Assembly: GCA_947494925.1 (NCBI GenBank)
Contig: CANLWS010000003.1
Location: 417,959 to 481,958, forward strand
Reading direction: 5' to 3'
Length of the DNA: 64,000 nt
DNA from: an uncultured Alteromonadaceae bacterium
GTDB taxonomy: Bacteria > Pseudomonadota > Gammaproteobacteria > Enterobacterales > Alteromonadaceae
Shown in pieces: positions 1 through 10,300 of this stretch (position 1 is its first letter; each line of letters begins with the position of its first letter). The position numbers were made by a program, and so were the translations under genes. The notes beneath the pieces were generated by a model. It was not told where the DNA came from. It made no database searches and worked only from the letters and a program-made list of their open reading frames with translations.

Positions 1-841
1 TCAACATTATTGCACTTGTCGTTTCAATGGTCTCGCGCACGATATTGAGTAAACTCTTTAAGGATAGACTGCGATATATCACGGCACTAAGTAGCAAGGA
101 ATACATGCACGCAACGACCGCGGCTTCTGTTGCAGTAAACCAACCGGACAGTATCCCACCCACGATTATCAATGGTGCAAGAAGAGAGGGAATAGCTTGC
201 TTGAACGTGATCAGAATACGACTGACCGCGAATGTGTTGTCCTTAGGGTAGCCGCGTTTATGTGCAAACCAGGTAACCATGATAGACAGGCAAATAGCCA
301 TCAACAGCCCAGGCAATAAGCCGGCCGCAAATAGCTGGCCAATAGAAACACCGGCAATAACACCATAGATGATCATCGGAAGACTAGGGGGGATAATTGG
401 ACCAATAGTGGATGAGGCAGCTGTCAGCCCAACTGCGAAATCCGCATCATAACCTTTGTCGCGCATAGCCTTGATTTCAATGGCACCGAGCCCCCCCGCA
501 TCCGCCACGGCTGCGCCAGACATACCGGAAAAAATAATAGATGCGCCGATGTTTACATGGCCTAAGCCACCTCGTAACCAACCTGTGATTGCGCCGGCAA
601 AGTTAAAAATATATTGGGTAATACCGCCGTGATTCATAATTGCACCAGCCAAAATAAAAAAGGGAATAGACAGGAGCGGAAAGCTGTCCATTCCACCAAT
701 CATTTGATGCAAAATCACTGTATCCGGAATGCGGCCTTCAACCCAGATAGCCAGCAGTGATGAAAGGGCCAAAGCAATTGCAATGGGGAGTCCACAAATA
801 ATTAACACCAGTAAACTGATAAATAACGTGGCAAGGACCAT
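1..841 (-). CDS. dctM: TRAP transporter large membrane subunit DctM (3' end outside window)
   Basis: The reading frame is open from an ATG at 841 to the window edge, giving 280 visible residues of a protein that is usually about 425. It is strongly hydrophobic with repeated membrane segments. It carries the DctM-typical stretches SIPFFILAGAIM and FSGMSGAAVADAGGLG, then SSTIGPIIPPSLPMIIYG. A GGGAG ribosome-binding site lies about 10 bases upstream, and dctQ ends 5 bases before the start. The family is the large permease of tripartite, ion-driven (usually Na+) importers of organic or sugar acids in the inner membrane. As the last visible gene of the agarase operon, it probably imports an acidic or sugar product made by the locus; the substrate is not deducible here. 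Confidence 0.93.
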   Translation of the reverse strand, partial: MVLATLFISLLVLIICGLPIAIALALSSLLAIWVEGRIPDTVILHQMIGGMDSFPLLSIPFFILAGAIMNHGGITQYIFNFAGAITGWLRGGLGHVNIGASIIFSGMSGAAVADAGGLGAIEIKAMRDKGYDADFAVGLTAASSTIGPIIPPSLPMIIYGVIAGVSIGQLFAAGLLPGLLMAICLSIMVTWFAHKRGYPKDNTFAVSRILITFKQAIPSLLAPLIIVGGILSGWFTATEAAVVACMYSLLLSAVIYRSLSLKSLLNIVRETIETTSAIML

Positions 842-846
842 GGTTT

Positions 847-1338
847 TTAACTCCCTGAGCGAACGACATGCAGTAAGTGTTGAATACTTCCAATTCCGCA
901 TAGCACAAGGGCAGCTAGAACAACCCAATAAAGAATGCTGAGTGAAATATTGATAGAACTCAATTCAAAATGCTGTAGCTGTGGAATGATATTGATAGCC
1001 GAATAAATCAAAAATATAAGAAACAACACCCCAATAAATGAAAGGACTGTGCTGGCAATACTTTTTATTTTGTGGGGTAACAAATTGAGCACATATAGGA
1101 AGCTAATATGTGTTCCTTTTCTAAAACCTATTGCTGCACCTATGAAAGTAAGCACAATAAGCAAATATCTGGCGATTTCTTCTGTCCAGCCTAGCGGATT
1201 GTTTAGCAGGTAACGACTCAATATTTGAGCAACCAGCACGAGGCTTAATAGCAGAAAAATGGCTAAGGATAAAATTTCAGCCATCCCCGCTTTATTTGGA
1301 TCATGTTTACTACTTTTAAAGATCTTGAATACGGTCAT
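847..1338 (-). CDS. dctQ: TRAP transporter small membrane subunit DctQ
   Basis: This gene encodes about 163 residues with four hydrophobic segments. It contains the DctQ hallmark LGWTEEIARYLL and, soon after, GAAIGFRKGTH, the conserved loop between helices 2 and 3. The ATG at 1338 is preferred over the TTG at 1353 because it is a standard start, although its ribosome-binding site is weak. It overlaps the end of dctP by 23 bases, which implies translational coupling. DctQ is the small membrane partner of DctM in TRAP importers. The family call is firm and the exact start is uncertain. Confidence 0.9.
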   Translation of the reverse strand: MTVFKIFKSSKHDPNKAGMAEILSLAIFLLLSLVLVAQILSRYLLNNPLGWTEEIARYLLIVLTFIGAAIGFRKGTHISFLYVLNLLPHKIKSIASTVLSFIGVLFLIFLIYSAINIIPQLQHFELSSINISLSILYWVVLAALVLCGIGSIQHLLHVVRSGS

Positions 1339-2323
1339 ACAGGTCTCGATCAAAAGGGAATGTTGATTGGTCGTAATAAGTATTTACTTGTCGGCGAAAA
1401 CTGGCTCTATCAACTTCATTTACCGTTAGACCTTTTTCACTAAACCATGTGGCCAGTTCAGATTCGTTTTGCCTAATCTCCATTGATGCAAATTTGGCTG
1501 CCTTGTGAAGCGTTTCCAGGAGTACTTCTTTATCACGTTTATTGAACTGTCGGAGCGTATTATTGCTTACAACCGTCATGATAGAACCAAGAATATGACC
1601 AGTTAGATTGATATGACTCTGCACCTCATAAAATTTCTTGGCTTTAATGGTGGGTAGAGGGTTCTCTTGTGCATCAACAACGCCCTGCTGAATCGCAAGG
1701 TATACCTCAGAAAATGAGATAGGACTGGGTTTGGCTCCAAGCGCTTGAGGAAATAAGTGGTAGATTGCGGCGCCCGGCACCCTGATTTTTAGCCCATCAA
1801 TTTGAGAAGGTGTTAGTACTGCTCGATTCGCGGTTAAATGTCTTTCGCCATAATAGGTCGAAGTGACAATCTGGTTGCCTCCTGACAAACGTTTGTATTC
1901 ATCAGCCAGTTTGGCAAATAAATCGGATTCAGCATAACGTTGCCAGTGGTTGTAATTCTCAAATATATAAGGCATTTCCGAAATGCCAAGTGGCTTGTGC
2001 ACCTGAGCGGCAAAGCTGACGCCAGTATAGATAATATCAACAGAGCCGATGCTCAGGCTTTGGTTGATATGTGCTTCTTTTCCCAAAGAAGAGGAGGGGT
2101 ACACTTGAATAATGTACCTGCGATTTGTTTTTAAACTAATCTGCTCGCTGGCCCAAAGTGCCCACTTGTGCAACGCGTGACTTGGTTCGTAAACGTGTGC
2201 CCATCTGATCACCTGGCTGCGCTTGTTGCTCTGTTCTGTGGCAAAGGCATTCGAGTTCAGCAAGCAGAGAACCATTAAAACCAGGCGGATTTGAAGACAT
2301 TTGGTTGTTAAGGTAGGTGACAT
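1316..2323 (-). CDS. dctP: TRAP transporter periplasmic substrate-binding protein DctP
   Basis: This is a 335-residue secreted protein with a typical signal peptide (residues 1-29, ending SNAFA). The mature start has the DctP pattern VIRWAHVYEPSHALHKWA. Later come YGERHLTANR, the binding-site arginine region GLKIRVPGAA, and VYLAIQQGVVDAQENPL, all classic for the family. It acts as the soluble receptor that captures the substrate for DctQM. The start ATG shares one base with the stop of the PhoD-like gene (TGATG), so it is translationally coupled to an agarase operon. Some DctP proteins bind uronic or aldonic acids, which would fit an agar product, but that is inference. Confidence 0.93.
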   Translation of the reverse strand: MSPTLTTKCLQIRLVLMVLCLLNSNAFATEQSNKRSQVIRWAHVYEPSHALHKWALWASEQISLKTNRRYIIQVYPSSSLGKEAHINQSLSIGSVDIIYTGVSFAAQVHKPLGISEMPYIFENYNHWQRYAESDLFAKLADEYKRLSGGNQIVTSTYYGERHLTANRAVLTPSQIDGLKIRVPGAAIYHLFPQALGAKPSPISFSEVYLAIQQGVVDAQENPLPTIKAKKFYEVQSHINLTGHILGSIMTVVSNNTLRQFNKRDKEVLLETLHKAAKFASMEIRQNESELATWFSEKGLTVNEVDRASFRRQVNTYYDQSTFPFDRDLYDRIQDL

Positions 2324-4689
2324 CAAAGTAACCTGTTGTTACCCGTATTTTCTTCCTGGTAGATGGTCACAGGCCACCCTTCAAACTGGTTGGTACTAGC
2401 TCCGTCTGATACGTCAATTTGAAATTTATAGGCTTCCATTGTGTAGGTCTTGTTCAGGGTATCAAATGTGATAAAACCAAAACCGCTCGCTTTTTCATGG
2501 GCGTGTTGATACCGATTTGCAGATTGACCTTCCTCCGGATTTCCAATGGCATAAACGTATATCTTGTTGCCAAAACTGTCATGGTATTCTCCAGTCTGTT
2601 CCAGGCCGTGGGAGGGGCGGTTGTCATATGGCAAACCCGCATGGTCGGGCAACCACCATCTTGGCCAGCCGGCAGCAATCGCTGGTGTACAAAAAGCCCA
2701 ATTGCTATCTCGTTGTTTATACACGCCGTATTGTGAAAGTGAGCCTAAATGTGTATCGCCACAAATATGCAACGCCTTAGACTCGCGCATGATGTCAATG
2801 GCCTTATCCCGTGCTTTTGCAGGCCAGCCACTGCTATCAAAATCGTATTTTAAATAGCGGTCAGCTCTGGGTTGATGAGTGGCTATTCCAGCAAACACCG
2901 TTTGGCTGAGTACAGCTTTAAGCGTGTGGCGTCGCCAGTCTTTTGCCCATTTCCGTAAAAAACGTTCCTGACGTTCCCCGAGTAGTTCCAATCCTGCTGG
3001 ATTAAATTCGGGATTCACGAAAAGAGGATTTTCTCCTTCTCCGGTTTTTCCAACCTCAATGTTCAGGCGTTCTGGACCGCTTTTCCATTGTCTGTCAGCC
3101 AAGATGGCAAAGCTCACATCGCCATATACCATGTCACCAAAATAGACAGACATACCATTTGCTGTGGTTCCGGGATCGAATGCATCCGGGTGATGGCTAA
3201 CACAGGTTCGATGCACAGCATTGAGCACTCTCACAGGCTCAATATAGCCGCCAAGTATTGAGGCAGTCGGGTCTTTTGCAATGTTTTGCATCGGCACCCC
3301 ACCTTCTCCCCATAAGTTGCCTTGCAATACATCATGGTCATCCGGCAAACAAATTGTGGGCGCGTTGCGCATCACTTCTCTAAATGCCCAGCCAAATTGA
3401 TAATACTTTCGCAAATAATTCAATATAGCGACGTCAGAAGGTTCTCGAATGACGCCATATCCCCCGTGGGTTTCATATATTTGGTCGCCAGAAAAAAATA
3501 CCAGGTCTGGGTCGAGTTTTTTCACATTTTCGGCAACAGGTTGATACGGATAGGCATAGTCATTTTGACAAGTTAGGGCGGCCATTTTTACAGATCTTCC
3601 TGACGGATTTGCCCGAATTGTACCTTCAAACGTGGCTTGCTTAGAGTTACCGCTCTTAAGTGTCTCTTCGTAGACCACCCGATAGGCAGTGGTTTGAGTT
3701 TCATCCCAATTGGCAATACGAAACGTCGCTACCCAACCATCGGGATGGATCTGTTCATTTGCCTTGGTGATCCACCTTCCTTGTTGTTTAATTTGAAGGT
3801 TGACGCGGTGATTGTCATCTTTTCCTAGTGGGCCGGTAAATGCTGACAGTTTCATGACAAAACCTTCTTCACTGCGGTTATCACTGAGGCTATACATACA
3901 CCAAAGAATAGGACCAAACCTCTGGTCGTGATCGACCAAAAATGCGTCACCTTGCATTTGCCATTGAGAAAAGCGAAACCGTCCACCAAGGTCATGCTTT
4001 TTTGCCTCACGGTGTGTGAGTGAGGGAATGTTAAAATTACTTACCAATGCAATGTTTCCGGTCAACACGCGTGAGTCTGCATGATAATCTAAATCACCTA
4101 GTAGCTTTTCGGACTCAGCCGTTGTGGCTATTGCTCTTAGTTGAACGTTATCAGCCTTAGGCGTGCCTACTACCGTAAGGAGGATTGGTTCATCTACTAA
4201 GGATGTTTCCAACTCCATCTGTTTGTTGCCAAGTATAAGGACATTATTGATAACACCAATATCAAATCCTTCCTGAACAAAGCAATTGCTTTTGAGATCG
4301 TCAATATCACTTTTAATGCCAAAACGGATGCTGGCACCAGATGCCGTCTCTGATGACGCTACCTGTTCAATGAGTACACTTACAACAAATGGTTTTTCAG
4401 GGCGTCGAAGCTGATGGGTCAGGGCATGTAAACTTCTGTTTCCACCCGCATAACTGACTTCAGCAGCACCATTTTTAACCTGCCAGTCTTCCATAGGGTT
4501 TGCCCAGACGTTTTCGCCCAACCATACCCGGTCTAGCGTATCTTTCCAGGGGTCATCAAAGGATGTCTTATTATCCCTTTTATCTATGAACGACCAGTTT
4601 TCCCCTGGCGTGCTGCATCCAACAGTTGACGCTGCACCCAGAGCAGCAACAGCCTTGAGAACTTCCCGACGGGAAAATTGACTAGTCAT
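2323..4689 (-). CDS. PhoD-like metallophosphoesterase, Tat-exported lipoprotein
   Basis: The protein has 788 residues from the ATG at 4689, which overlaps the GH50 stop by 8 bases. The N-terminus carries a twin-arginine motif (SRREVLK) and then a lipobox ending in Cys25 (STVGC), so a Tat-exported lipoprotein is likely. Residues about 40-330 look like a beta-sandwich (LamG-like) region of unknown role. The C-terminal half has PhoD metal-ligand motifs: SGDQIYE near residue 400, LPDDHDV, ADRQWK, and HICGDTHLG near residue 645. PhoD enzymes are Ca/Fe-dependent phosphodiesterases or phosphomonoesterases acting outside the cytoplasm. Its place between an agarase and a TRAP importer is unusual; the substrate may be a phosphate or other ester on algal polymer, which is a guess. 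Confidence 0.85.
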   Translation of the reverse strand: MTSQFSRREVLKAVAALGAASTVGCSTPGENWSFIDKRDNKTSFDDPWKDTLDRVWLGENVWANPMEDWQVKNGAAEVSYAGGNRSLHALTHQLRRPEKPFVVSVLIEQVASSETASGASIRFGIKSDIDDLKSNCFVQEGFDIGVINNVLILGNKQMELETSLVDEPILLTVVGTPKADNVQLRAIATTAESEKLLGDLDYHADSRVLTGNIALVSNFNIPSLTHREAKKHDLGGRFRFSQWQMQGDAFLVDHDQRFGPILWCMYSLSDNRSEEGFVMKLSAFTGPLGKDDNHRVNLQIKQQGRWITKANEQIHPDGWVATFRIANWDETQTTAYRVVYEETLKSGNSKQATFEGTIRANPSGRSVKMAALTCQNDYAYPYQPVAENVKKLDPDLVFFSGDQIYETHGGYGVIREPSDVAILNYLRKYYQFGWAFREVMRNAPTICLPDDHDVLQGNLWGEGGVPMQNIAKDPTASILGGYIEPVRVLNAVHRTCVSHHPDAFDPGTTANGMSVYFGDMVYGDVSFAILADRQWKSGPERLNIEVGKTGEGENPLFVNPEFNPAGLELLGERQERFLRKWAKDWRRHTLKAVLSQTVFAGIATHQPRADRYLKYDFDSSGWPAKARDKAIDIMRESKALHICGDTHLGSLSQYGVYKQRDSNWAFCTPAIAAGWPRWWLPDHAGLPYDNRPSHGLEQTGEYHDSFGNKIYVYAIGNPEEGQSANRYQHAHEKASGFGFITFDTLNKTYTMEAYKFQIDVSDGASTNQFEGWPVTIYQEENTGNNRLL

Positions 4690-7039
4690 TGCTGGGTTTA
4701 CCACCAAAACGGCGCTCATACATGCTGTTGTGCAGGGATTTGGCTGCTTTAATCATTGGCTTATAAGGTGTATCAGTCACGGACACAAATCCAACGTTGT
4801 AGTTTTCTCCGTCGTGGGCTCGGCCAGTTAGGGGTGAGTCTATGTATTGGAACCAATGCGCGCCGACAAAATAGGGGTTATCAATCACAGACTGCATATA
4901 TTCTTTATACATTTTTGCGCGGTCATGCTGATTTGCAGCATGAAGCAGACCTGGGTGATATAATCCGGAATCACTTGCACCGAAGTGGAATTCACCAATA
5001 ATGCTAGGCATATCAACGTCTTCCAGGAAAGCCCAATATGCGGGATGAATGCCTTCTTTGTAAACGTTGTAACTCACAACATCCACATATTTAGTAGAGG
5101 CTTTCACTACTTCCATCGGCTTGCCCCAATCCGGAAAACGCGCGCCCAAATACATGTGATTTGGCACGTATTTATCGAGCGCTTTCGCAACCGTCGCGAA
5201 GTACTTGTCAGCGTATAAGTAAAGCATATCGCTATAGTCTTGCAGTTGTGCGTCGGTGCGGATAGTTGAATCTACGCCTTTGTTAAATTCCTGCCAGGAA
5301 GGCATGTCCAGATCCCAAGCATTACTTAGTTTGCCAATATCCTTATATTTGGCGCGCAGGTATTCGGTAAAAGCTTTCTTGGTGGGAACGTCCGCTCCAT
5401 CCCTCCTCAGGGTATGAATGACAATGCCATAAGTCGCCTCATTGGATTCACTGCGACCAAAACTTTTTTCATTGTCGACGAATATGCCCACGCACCAAGG
5501 AGAATCCTTGATTTCTTCAGCTATAACGGAAGCCGTCGCCATGGCACGTTCTTCAAATTTGGGATCGAATACATCGGGCAAGGGCGCCCAAAAGTCATTA
5601 CCGCTGGACACCGTTTTAAAATCGCCAATTATCCACCCATTAGCAAAAAATGGTACTTCATCATTGTCATAGAAACTTGGGTCTGTCCAATTGCCGAGAG
5701 ACGTAAAGCCCCAATCTTTCATACGATCAATGGTTACTTCCCGCCATGCTTGCATATAATCAGGGTTTTTGGGGCCATATTTTCTTTCCAAATTGGCAGA
5801 ATAAAAGCTAAATACTTCGCCATGTTTCAACGGACCAGAGTGAGCACTGCGACGATATCCATAGTGTTGACCAAGAGGTTCGTTATATTCAGGCAGCCAG
5901 GTGAACATGTTTCTACGCTTTTCTGAAGCCAGGAAGCGGTGTCCAACAAAATCACCACTAACTCTGTTTAAACCTTGAGAATCCTCAGGAGTCACTTCAC
6001 CAGCGCTCTTACCATTAATAAGATCTTGTGGGAAATCATACCCCGTCATGGTTGTCGAATTTGCTAGTCTAATTATATCTAGACCAGTCGCAAAATAGAG
6101 GTGTCCATCTGGGTCAACCAAATACCACTTTCCATCTACTTTAGCGGTACTAAAGTAACCTGTTCCTTCTCGTTTGGGTCCTTCTTTCCAGCCTCCCCAT
6201 TTAGACAGATGATTGGGTAATTTACCTGTAAGCTGTCTAGCTTCAGTGTCTCGCTGAGCATGAAGTTCCTCTAAAGAGTTAACTTTCCCTTCAAAATTTT
6301 CTTTAGCGTTTTGGCCAAATTCATCAACGATATCCGTGACGTACCCTTTATTCATTGTGGGGTTTTTACGTAGGCGGATATTTTTCAATTCTATCTTCTT
6401 GTCGTGCAGTGCATGCTGAACCCCGAGTGAAAGCGTTTTTATTCCCTTTGTGTTTAACGTTTTTTTCCCCCACATTGAAATAAACTGGATATCATCGGAA
6501 TTCCATGTTTCAGGATTTGAGCGTAAACCTGATAAGAAATTGAGTTCCACATTATCTTTTCCATCTGGTGTGGCCAGATCGTGTCCGGCAATCTTCGCAT
6601 AATAGGTTTTAAAGCCGCCGCGAGCGACATTAACCGTTCTGGTATAGGTATCGCCGTTTACATCGGTAACATCAAAATATAACTGCACAGAGTGCTCACC
6701 AGGGTTGGCAATATCAAACGCAAGATTGAAATCATCTAATTCTGACCAGTCCCATGGTTTGTCTGAGACAATTTGAATTCCAGCGGATGGATACTTTTCT
6801 GAGTTAAAAGTAACTTGAAGCACTTCTTCTTCGTTCTTAGTTGTCCACTTTGTATTAGCGTTGGAGGCTTTGACCGAAAAATGCGAAGACCCCAATTGCG
6901 CAATAACGTGTTCTTGATTCACTTTAATATCAGGGGCTGAAGCAATCCTAATTTCTGACGTTCGTATCTCACTATTACAACCCATTGACAACGCAGCTAA
7001 AGAAAGTGCGAGTAGGGCAAATTTTATTGGTTGCATCAT
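4682..7039 (-). CDS. GH50 beta-agarase, lipoprotein
   Basis: The protein has 785 residues and a lipobox (LSMGC, Cys21), so it is probably anchored in a membrane. Residues about 50-230 form a CBM-like beta-sandwich, and 270-785 form the GH50 catalytic barrel, opening with KWGGWKEGPKREGTGYF and YLVDPDGHLYFATGLD. Candidate catalytic residues are Glu524 (GIFVDNEKSFG) and Glu683 (SIIGEFHFGA), close to the acid/base and nucleophile positions in characterised GH50 enzymes. GH50 cuts beta-1,4 links in agarose or neoagaro-oligosaccharides, often releasing neoagarobiose. The start is ATGATG behind GAGGA; either ATG may be used. A TATACT at 7066-7071 is a candidate -10, and an operator palindrome lies just upstream, near the expected -35. 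Confidence 0.93.
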   Translation of the reverse strand: MMQPIKFALLALSLAALSMGCNSEIRTSEIRIASAPDIKVNQEHVIAQLGSSHFSVKASNANTKWTTKNEEEVLQVTFNSEKYPSAGIQIVSDKPWDWSELDDFNLAFDIANPGEHSVQLYFDVTDVNGDTYTRTVNVARGGFKTYYAKIAGHDLATPDGKDNVELNFLSGLRSNPETWNSDDIQFISMWGKKTLNTKGIKTLSLGVQHALHDKKIELKNIRLRKNPTMNKGYVTDIVDEFGQNAKENFEGKVNSLEELHAQRDTEARQLTGKLPNHLSKWGGWKEGPKREGTGYFSTAKVDGKWYLVDPDGHLYFATGLDIIRLANSTTMTGYDFPQDLINGKSAGEVTPEDSQGLNRVSGDFVGHRFLASEKRRNMFTWLPEYNEPLGQHYGYRRSAHSGPLKHGEVFSFYSANLERKYGPKNPDYMQAWREVTIDRMKDWGFTSLGNWTDPSFYDNDEVPFFANGWIIGDFKTVSSGNDFWAPLPDVFDPKFEERAMATASVIAEEIKDSPWCVGIFVDNEKSFGRSESNEATYGIVIHTLRRDGADVPTKKAFTEYLRAKYKDIGKLSNAWDLDMPSWQEFNKGVDSTIRTDAQLQDYSDMLYLYADKYFATVAKALDKYVPNHMYLGARFPDWGKPMEVVKASTKYVDVVSYNVYKEGIHPAYWAFLEDVDMPSIIGEFHFGASDSGLYHPGLLHAANQHDRAKMYKEYMQSVIDNPYFVGAHWFQYIDSPLTGRAHDGENYNVGFVSVTDTPYKPMIKAAKSLHNSMYERRFGGKPSND

Positions 7040-7093
7040 TAGTCCTCGAATCCAAAACTGGAAGCAGTATAGATCTCAAATTGTTAAAATAAA

Positions 7094-7105
7094 ACTGTTA
7101 ACAAT
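7094..7105. promoter_or_regulatory. PUL operator copy 1 (ACTGTTAACAAT)
   Basis: This 12-bp near-palindrome matches the shared ATTGTTAACAAT motif at 11 of 12 positions. It sits about 55 bases upstream of the GH50 gene, next to where the -35 of a promoter with -10 TATACT (minus strand, 7066-7071) would lie. That position suits a repressor site for the leftward GH50-PhoD-TRAP operon. Confidence 0.6.
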
Positions 7106-7190
7106 ATATTTGTGAAACTTATTGACCTAAGTCCTTATTTTGCCTCGCTTTGTCTTTTTATTTGTATTTATTTTGTTTGCGAAAAAATGA

Positions 7191-7206
7191 AAATTGTTAA
7201 CAATTT
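7191..7206. promoter_or_regulatory. PUL operator copy 2 (16-bp perfect palindrome)
   Basis: AAATTGTTAACAATTT is a perfect 16-bp palindrome in the divergent region between GH50 and the TonB-dependent receptor gene. A TTGACA hexamer at 7211-7216, 4 bases beyond the palindrome, is a candidate -35 for the receptor gene; no convincing -10 was found. This copy is the longest and most symmetric of the six. Confidence 0.65.
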
Positions 7207-7327
7207 ATTATTGACATATCATGTTTTGGGGTTCAAAGTGAGTCATGAATTTACAAAAATGTAACATACAGAAACAAAAAATGCGTGGGAGTACCCATCC
7301 CACGACAAACAGCGGGAGAGCGTAGAG

Positions 7328-10300
7328 ATGTCCGTTAACACACAGCGGTTTCGTTTAAGTGGCGTGAGCATAGCAGTGCTTACGGCATTAAGCTTCAATG
7401 TCTTGGGTCAGGAGGAAGCTACTGTAACAGAAGAAGCCAACATGGCTGAACAAGATATGGAAGTGATAGAAGTTAAGGGGTACAAGGGAAGCCTGAAAAA
7501 ATCCATTAACGACAAACGTTTTGCAAAAAACATAGTGGATACCATTAACGCTGAAGATATAGGTAAAAGCACCGATCAGAATATTGCAGATGCATTGGGA
7601 AGAGTGACCGGCGTTACTGTAGTTAGTAATGATGGAGAAGGAACACAAATTACCGTGCGCGGCGCAGATGCTAACCAAAATAGTATTACTCTTAATGGTC
7701 AAACGCTCACCTCCACAGATTTTTCACAAGCGGTTGACCTAAGCTCTTTCTCAGCGGATATCCTCTCTAAACTTGAGGTGGTCAAAACGCCCAGTGCTGA
7801 TCACGATGAAGGATCGTTAGGTGCTTCAGTTAATCTCGTTACTGTGCGCCCGCTCAACCAATCCGAAAACGTGCGGTCTTTGACCTTACAAAGTCGCTAC
7901 AATGACTTTTCAGAAGAACTAAATCACAAACTGCAATTTGCATTGTCAGAAAAATTCCTTGATGACACCTTGGGCATAGCAATCACGGCTTACGACGAAT
8001 CAAATGCGTATCGGAAAGACCAATACAATGCGAATAACTTTGTTGAATCTCAGGAGTATGCGCAGGCAATAGACCAAAATGGCGATATTATCTCAGGTGT
8101 TAAGGTCATAGAGCCTTCATTGGCAAGTTATGAACTGCACCAAAACGAGAGCAATCGCTATGGTGCCTCGCTGGGTATTCAATATTTGCCTGGCGATGTG
8201 ACTGAAATTATGTTTGATGCCACTTATAGCAAACAGAAGTTAGTCAGGACCTATGATGCGGTCCAAGCCAAGAGTTTTGCCAATAACCCCAATTGGGTAG
8301 AAGGCGTGGTACCAACAAATTTTGTCAGACCACCCAATCCATTTAGTGATCCTATTGACTGGATTCAGGTTGACACCTCAACCTATGACATGACAAAACG
8401 TCTAAACCGGTTTGGGAACGGCAACATTGTCCGCTCAGATGGTGGCCAGGAGAACGAAAACCTTAGCGCTACCTTGAATTTCAAAACCGAGTTATCGGAT
8501 ACTTTCCGGGTAGAAGCGCAAGTGGGGCATTCTTCAAGTAAGTCTTACAGCTTACCCAGCGCCTATACCGTAATGGAAAATTTCTTCCAGGTTCCAGGTC
8601 AATTGCTGTGGGATGCCGGGGAGAATGTTCAACCTGTTGGTATTGATTGCACTGGCGGTGGAGATACTTGCCGGATGGTGTATGGCGATTCCAATGTTGA
8701 TTTGGGTGACAATTTATACGCATATACGGATGAAACCGGAGCGAGAATTGCGGGCAATGCAGACAATACTGCGTTGACTGGTTTCAACCCTCAGGATGTG
8801 GCTTCCTTCCATTTAGGTTTTATCAGCGAAACTGACCGCGATATTGAAGATACGATCACCAATGCTCAAGTCGATTTTGACTGGGATATTGATGAATTTG
8901 GGATCACCACAGTTGAGTTTGGTGCTAAAACCTCGTCTCGCAATAAATCAGTTGATGATCAGGTATACAGTTTCCAATCTTTGCAAGCATCAGAAGTTAT
9001 TGTCGACCCTAATACCGGTGAGACTGTCGTCGAATTGGGTGGAGCTTTAACGCAAATTCGCGGTGACCTTATCGCAGGTGACCCCATCCCCTATGATGAC
9101 TTCATGGCCTCACTCGGCTATGGTCGCGAGGGGGCGACGGTAGGCTGGACTCCCATCGACGTACAAGCCGCTAAGGACCTTATTTTAGGTGATGGTGAGG
9201 TGATCCGAAATGTAGACAATACTGCATCTCGGGAAACAGACATAGACACCAAGGCAATTTACCTTAAAGCGAACTTTGACTTGCTGGATGGTCGTTTGAC
9301 TGGTGACATTGGTATTCGCTACGTCGAAACTGAAGTTGAGGCGCAAGGTTACTCAGGAATGAGTTACTTTGAGCAAAACGGATCTGACTTAGAGCGGGAA
9401 ATAGATAGACACACTCTAAGCCAGTTGGCAGATAGAACCTTACCTGAATGCCCTACACTGAACTTAGGTGAAGATGGTGTTGCGCAACAATATGACCTCA
9501 AGTATCAGCGTGTTGATGGTTTGGGTTGGGATACCAGTGCCGGTCCAGATCCATCGACATGGGTACGTATTCCTGATGCTGGCCCCTGTCACGATGCCAG
9601 ATTTGCTGATTATGCAGACGCGTTGGGCGATTTTCGTGCAGGGCTAGGCCCGCAACCAACCTTGAATGATTTTAATATATTGTGGCAACAAATGTGGCGC
9701 TATGCTGATGTGCATACTAGTCGCACATACGGTTGGGATAATGCGCCCGCTTGGAATGGTGCGACAGACGGTGCAAATACCAATTACTCTTGGGGAACGT
9801 TCGAGAATAGGCAAGTTGCGTCTTCGCCCGCCTTCAGAACACATAAATACGAGAATTTTTTACCTTCACTCAATGTTAATTATGCTTTTTCCGATGAGTT
9901 TGTCGGTCGTTTGGCAGTGTCTAAGACGATGACTCGTCCAGAAATAGATTTGCTGAGACCTGGATATAAAGTTACAGAGGGAAGTTATTGGGGAAGTGGC
10001 AACCTGAATGTTGGCCGTGTTGATATGTTTAACACGCAATTGGAACCGCTTGAATCGAACAACTTGGACATGTCGCTCGAATGGTATTTCAGCGACACAG
10101 GTTTGTTGAGCCTAGCGTACTTCAGGAAAGACATGACTAATTTCACTGACCGTGAAACCACCTTGTCTTTTGTGAATAGCGTTAGGAACCCGCAAAACGC
10201 CCCGGAAAATGGAGATGATTTAATTCTGGTGGACAACGGGGACGACAGTGCGCTTGAAGGTTGTCACCCGATCAGAGGTACGACGGAGTTTGCTTATCAG

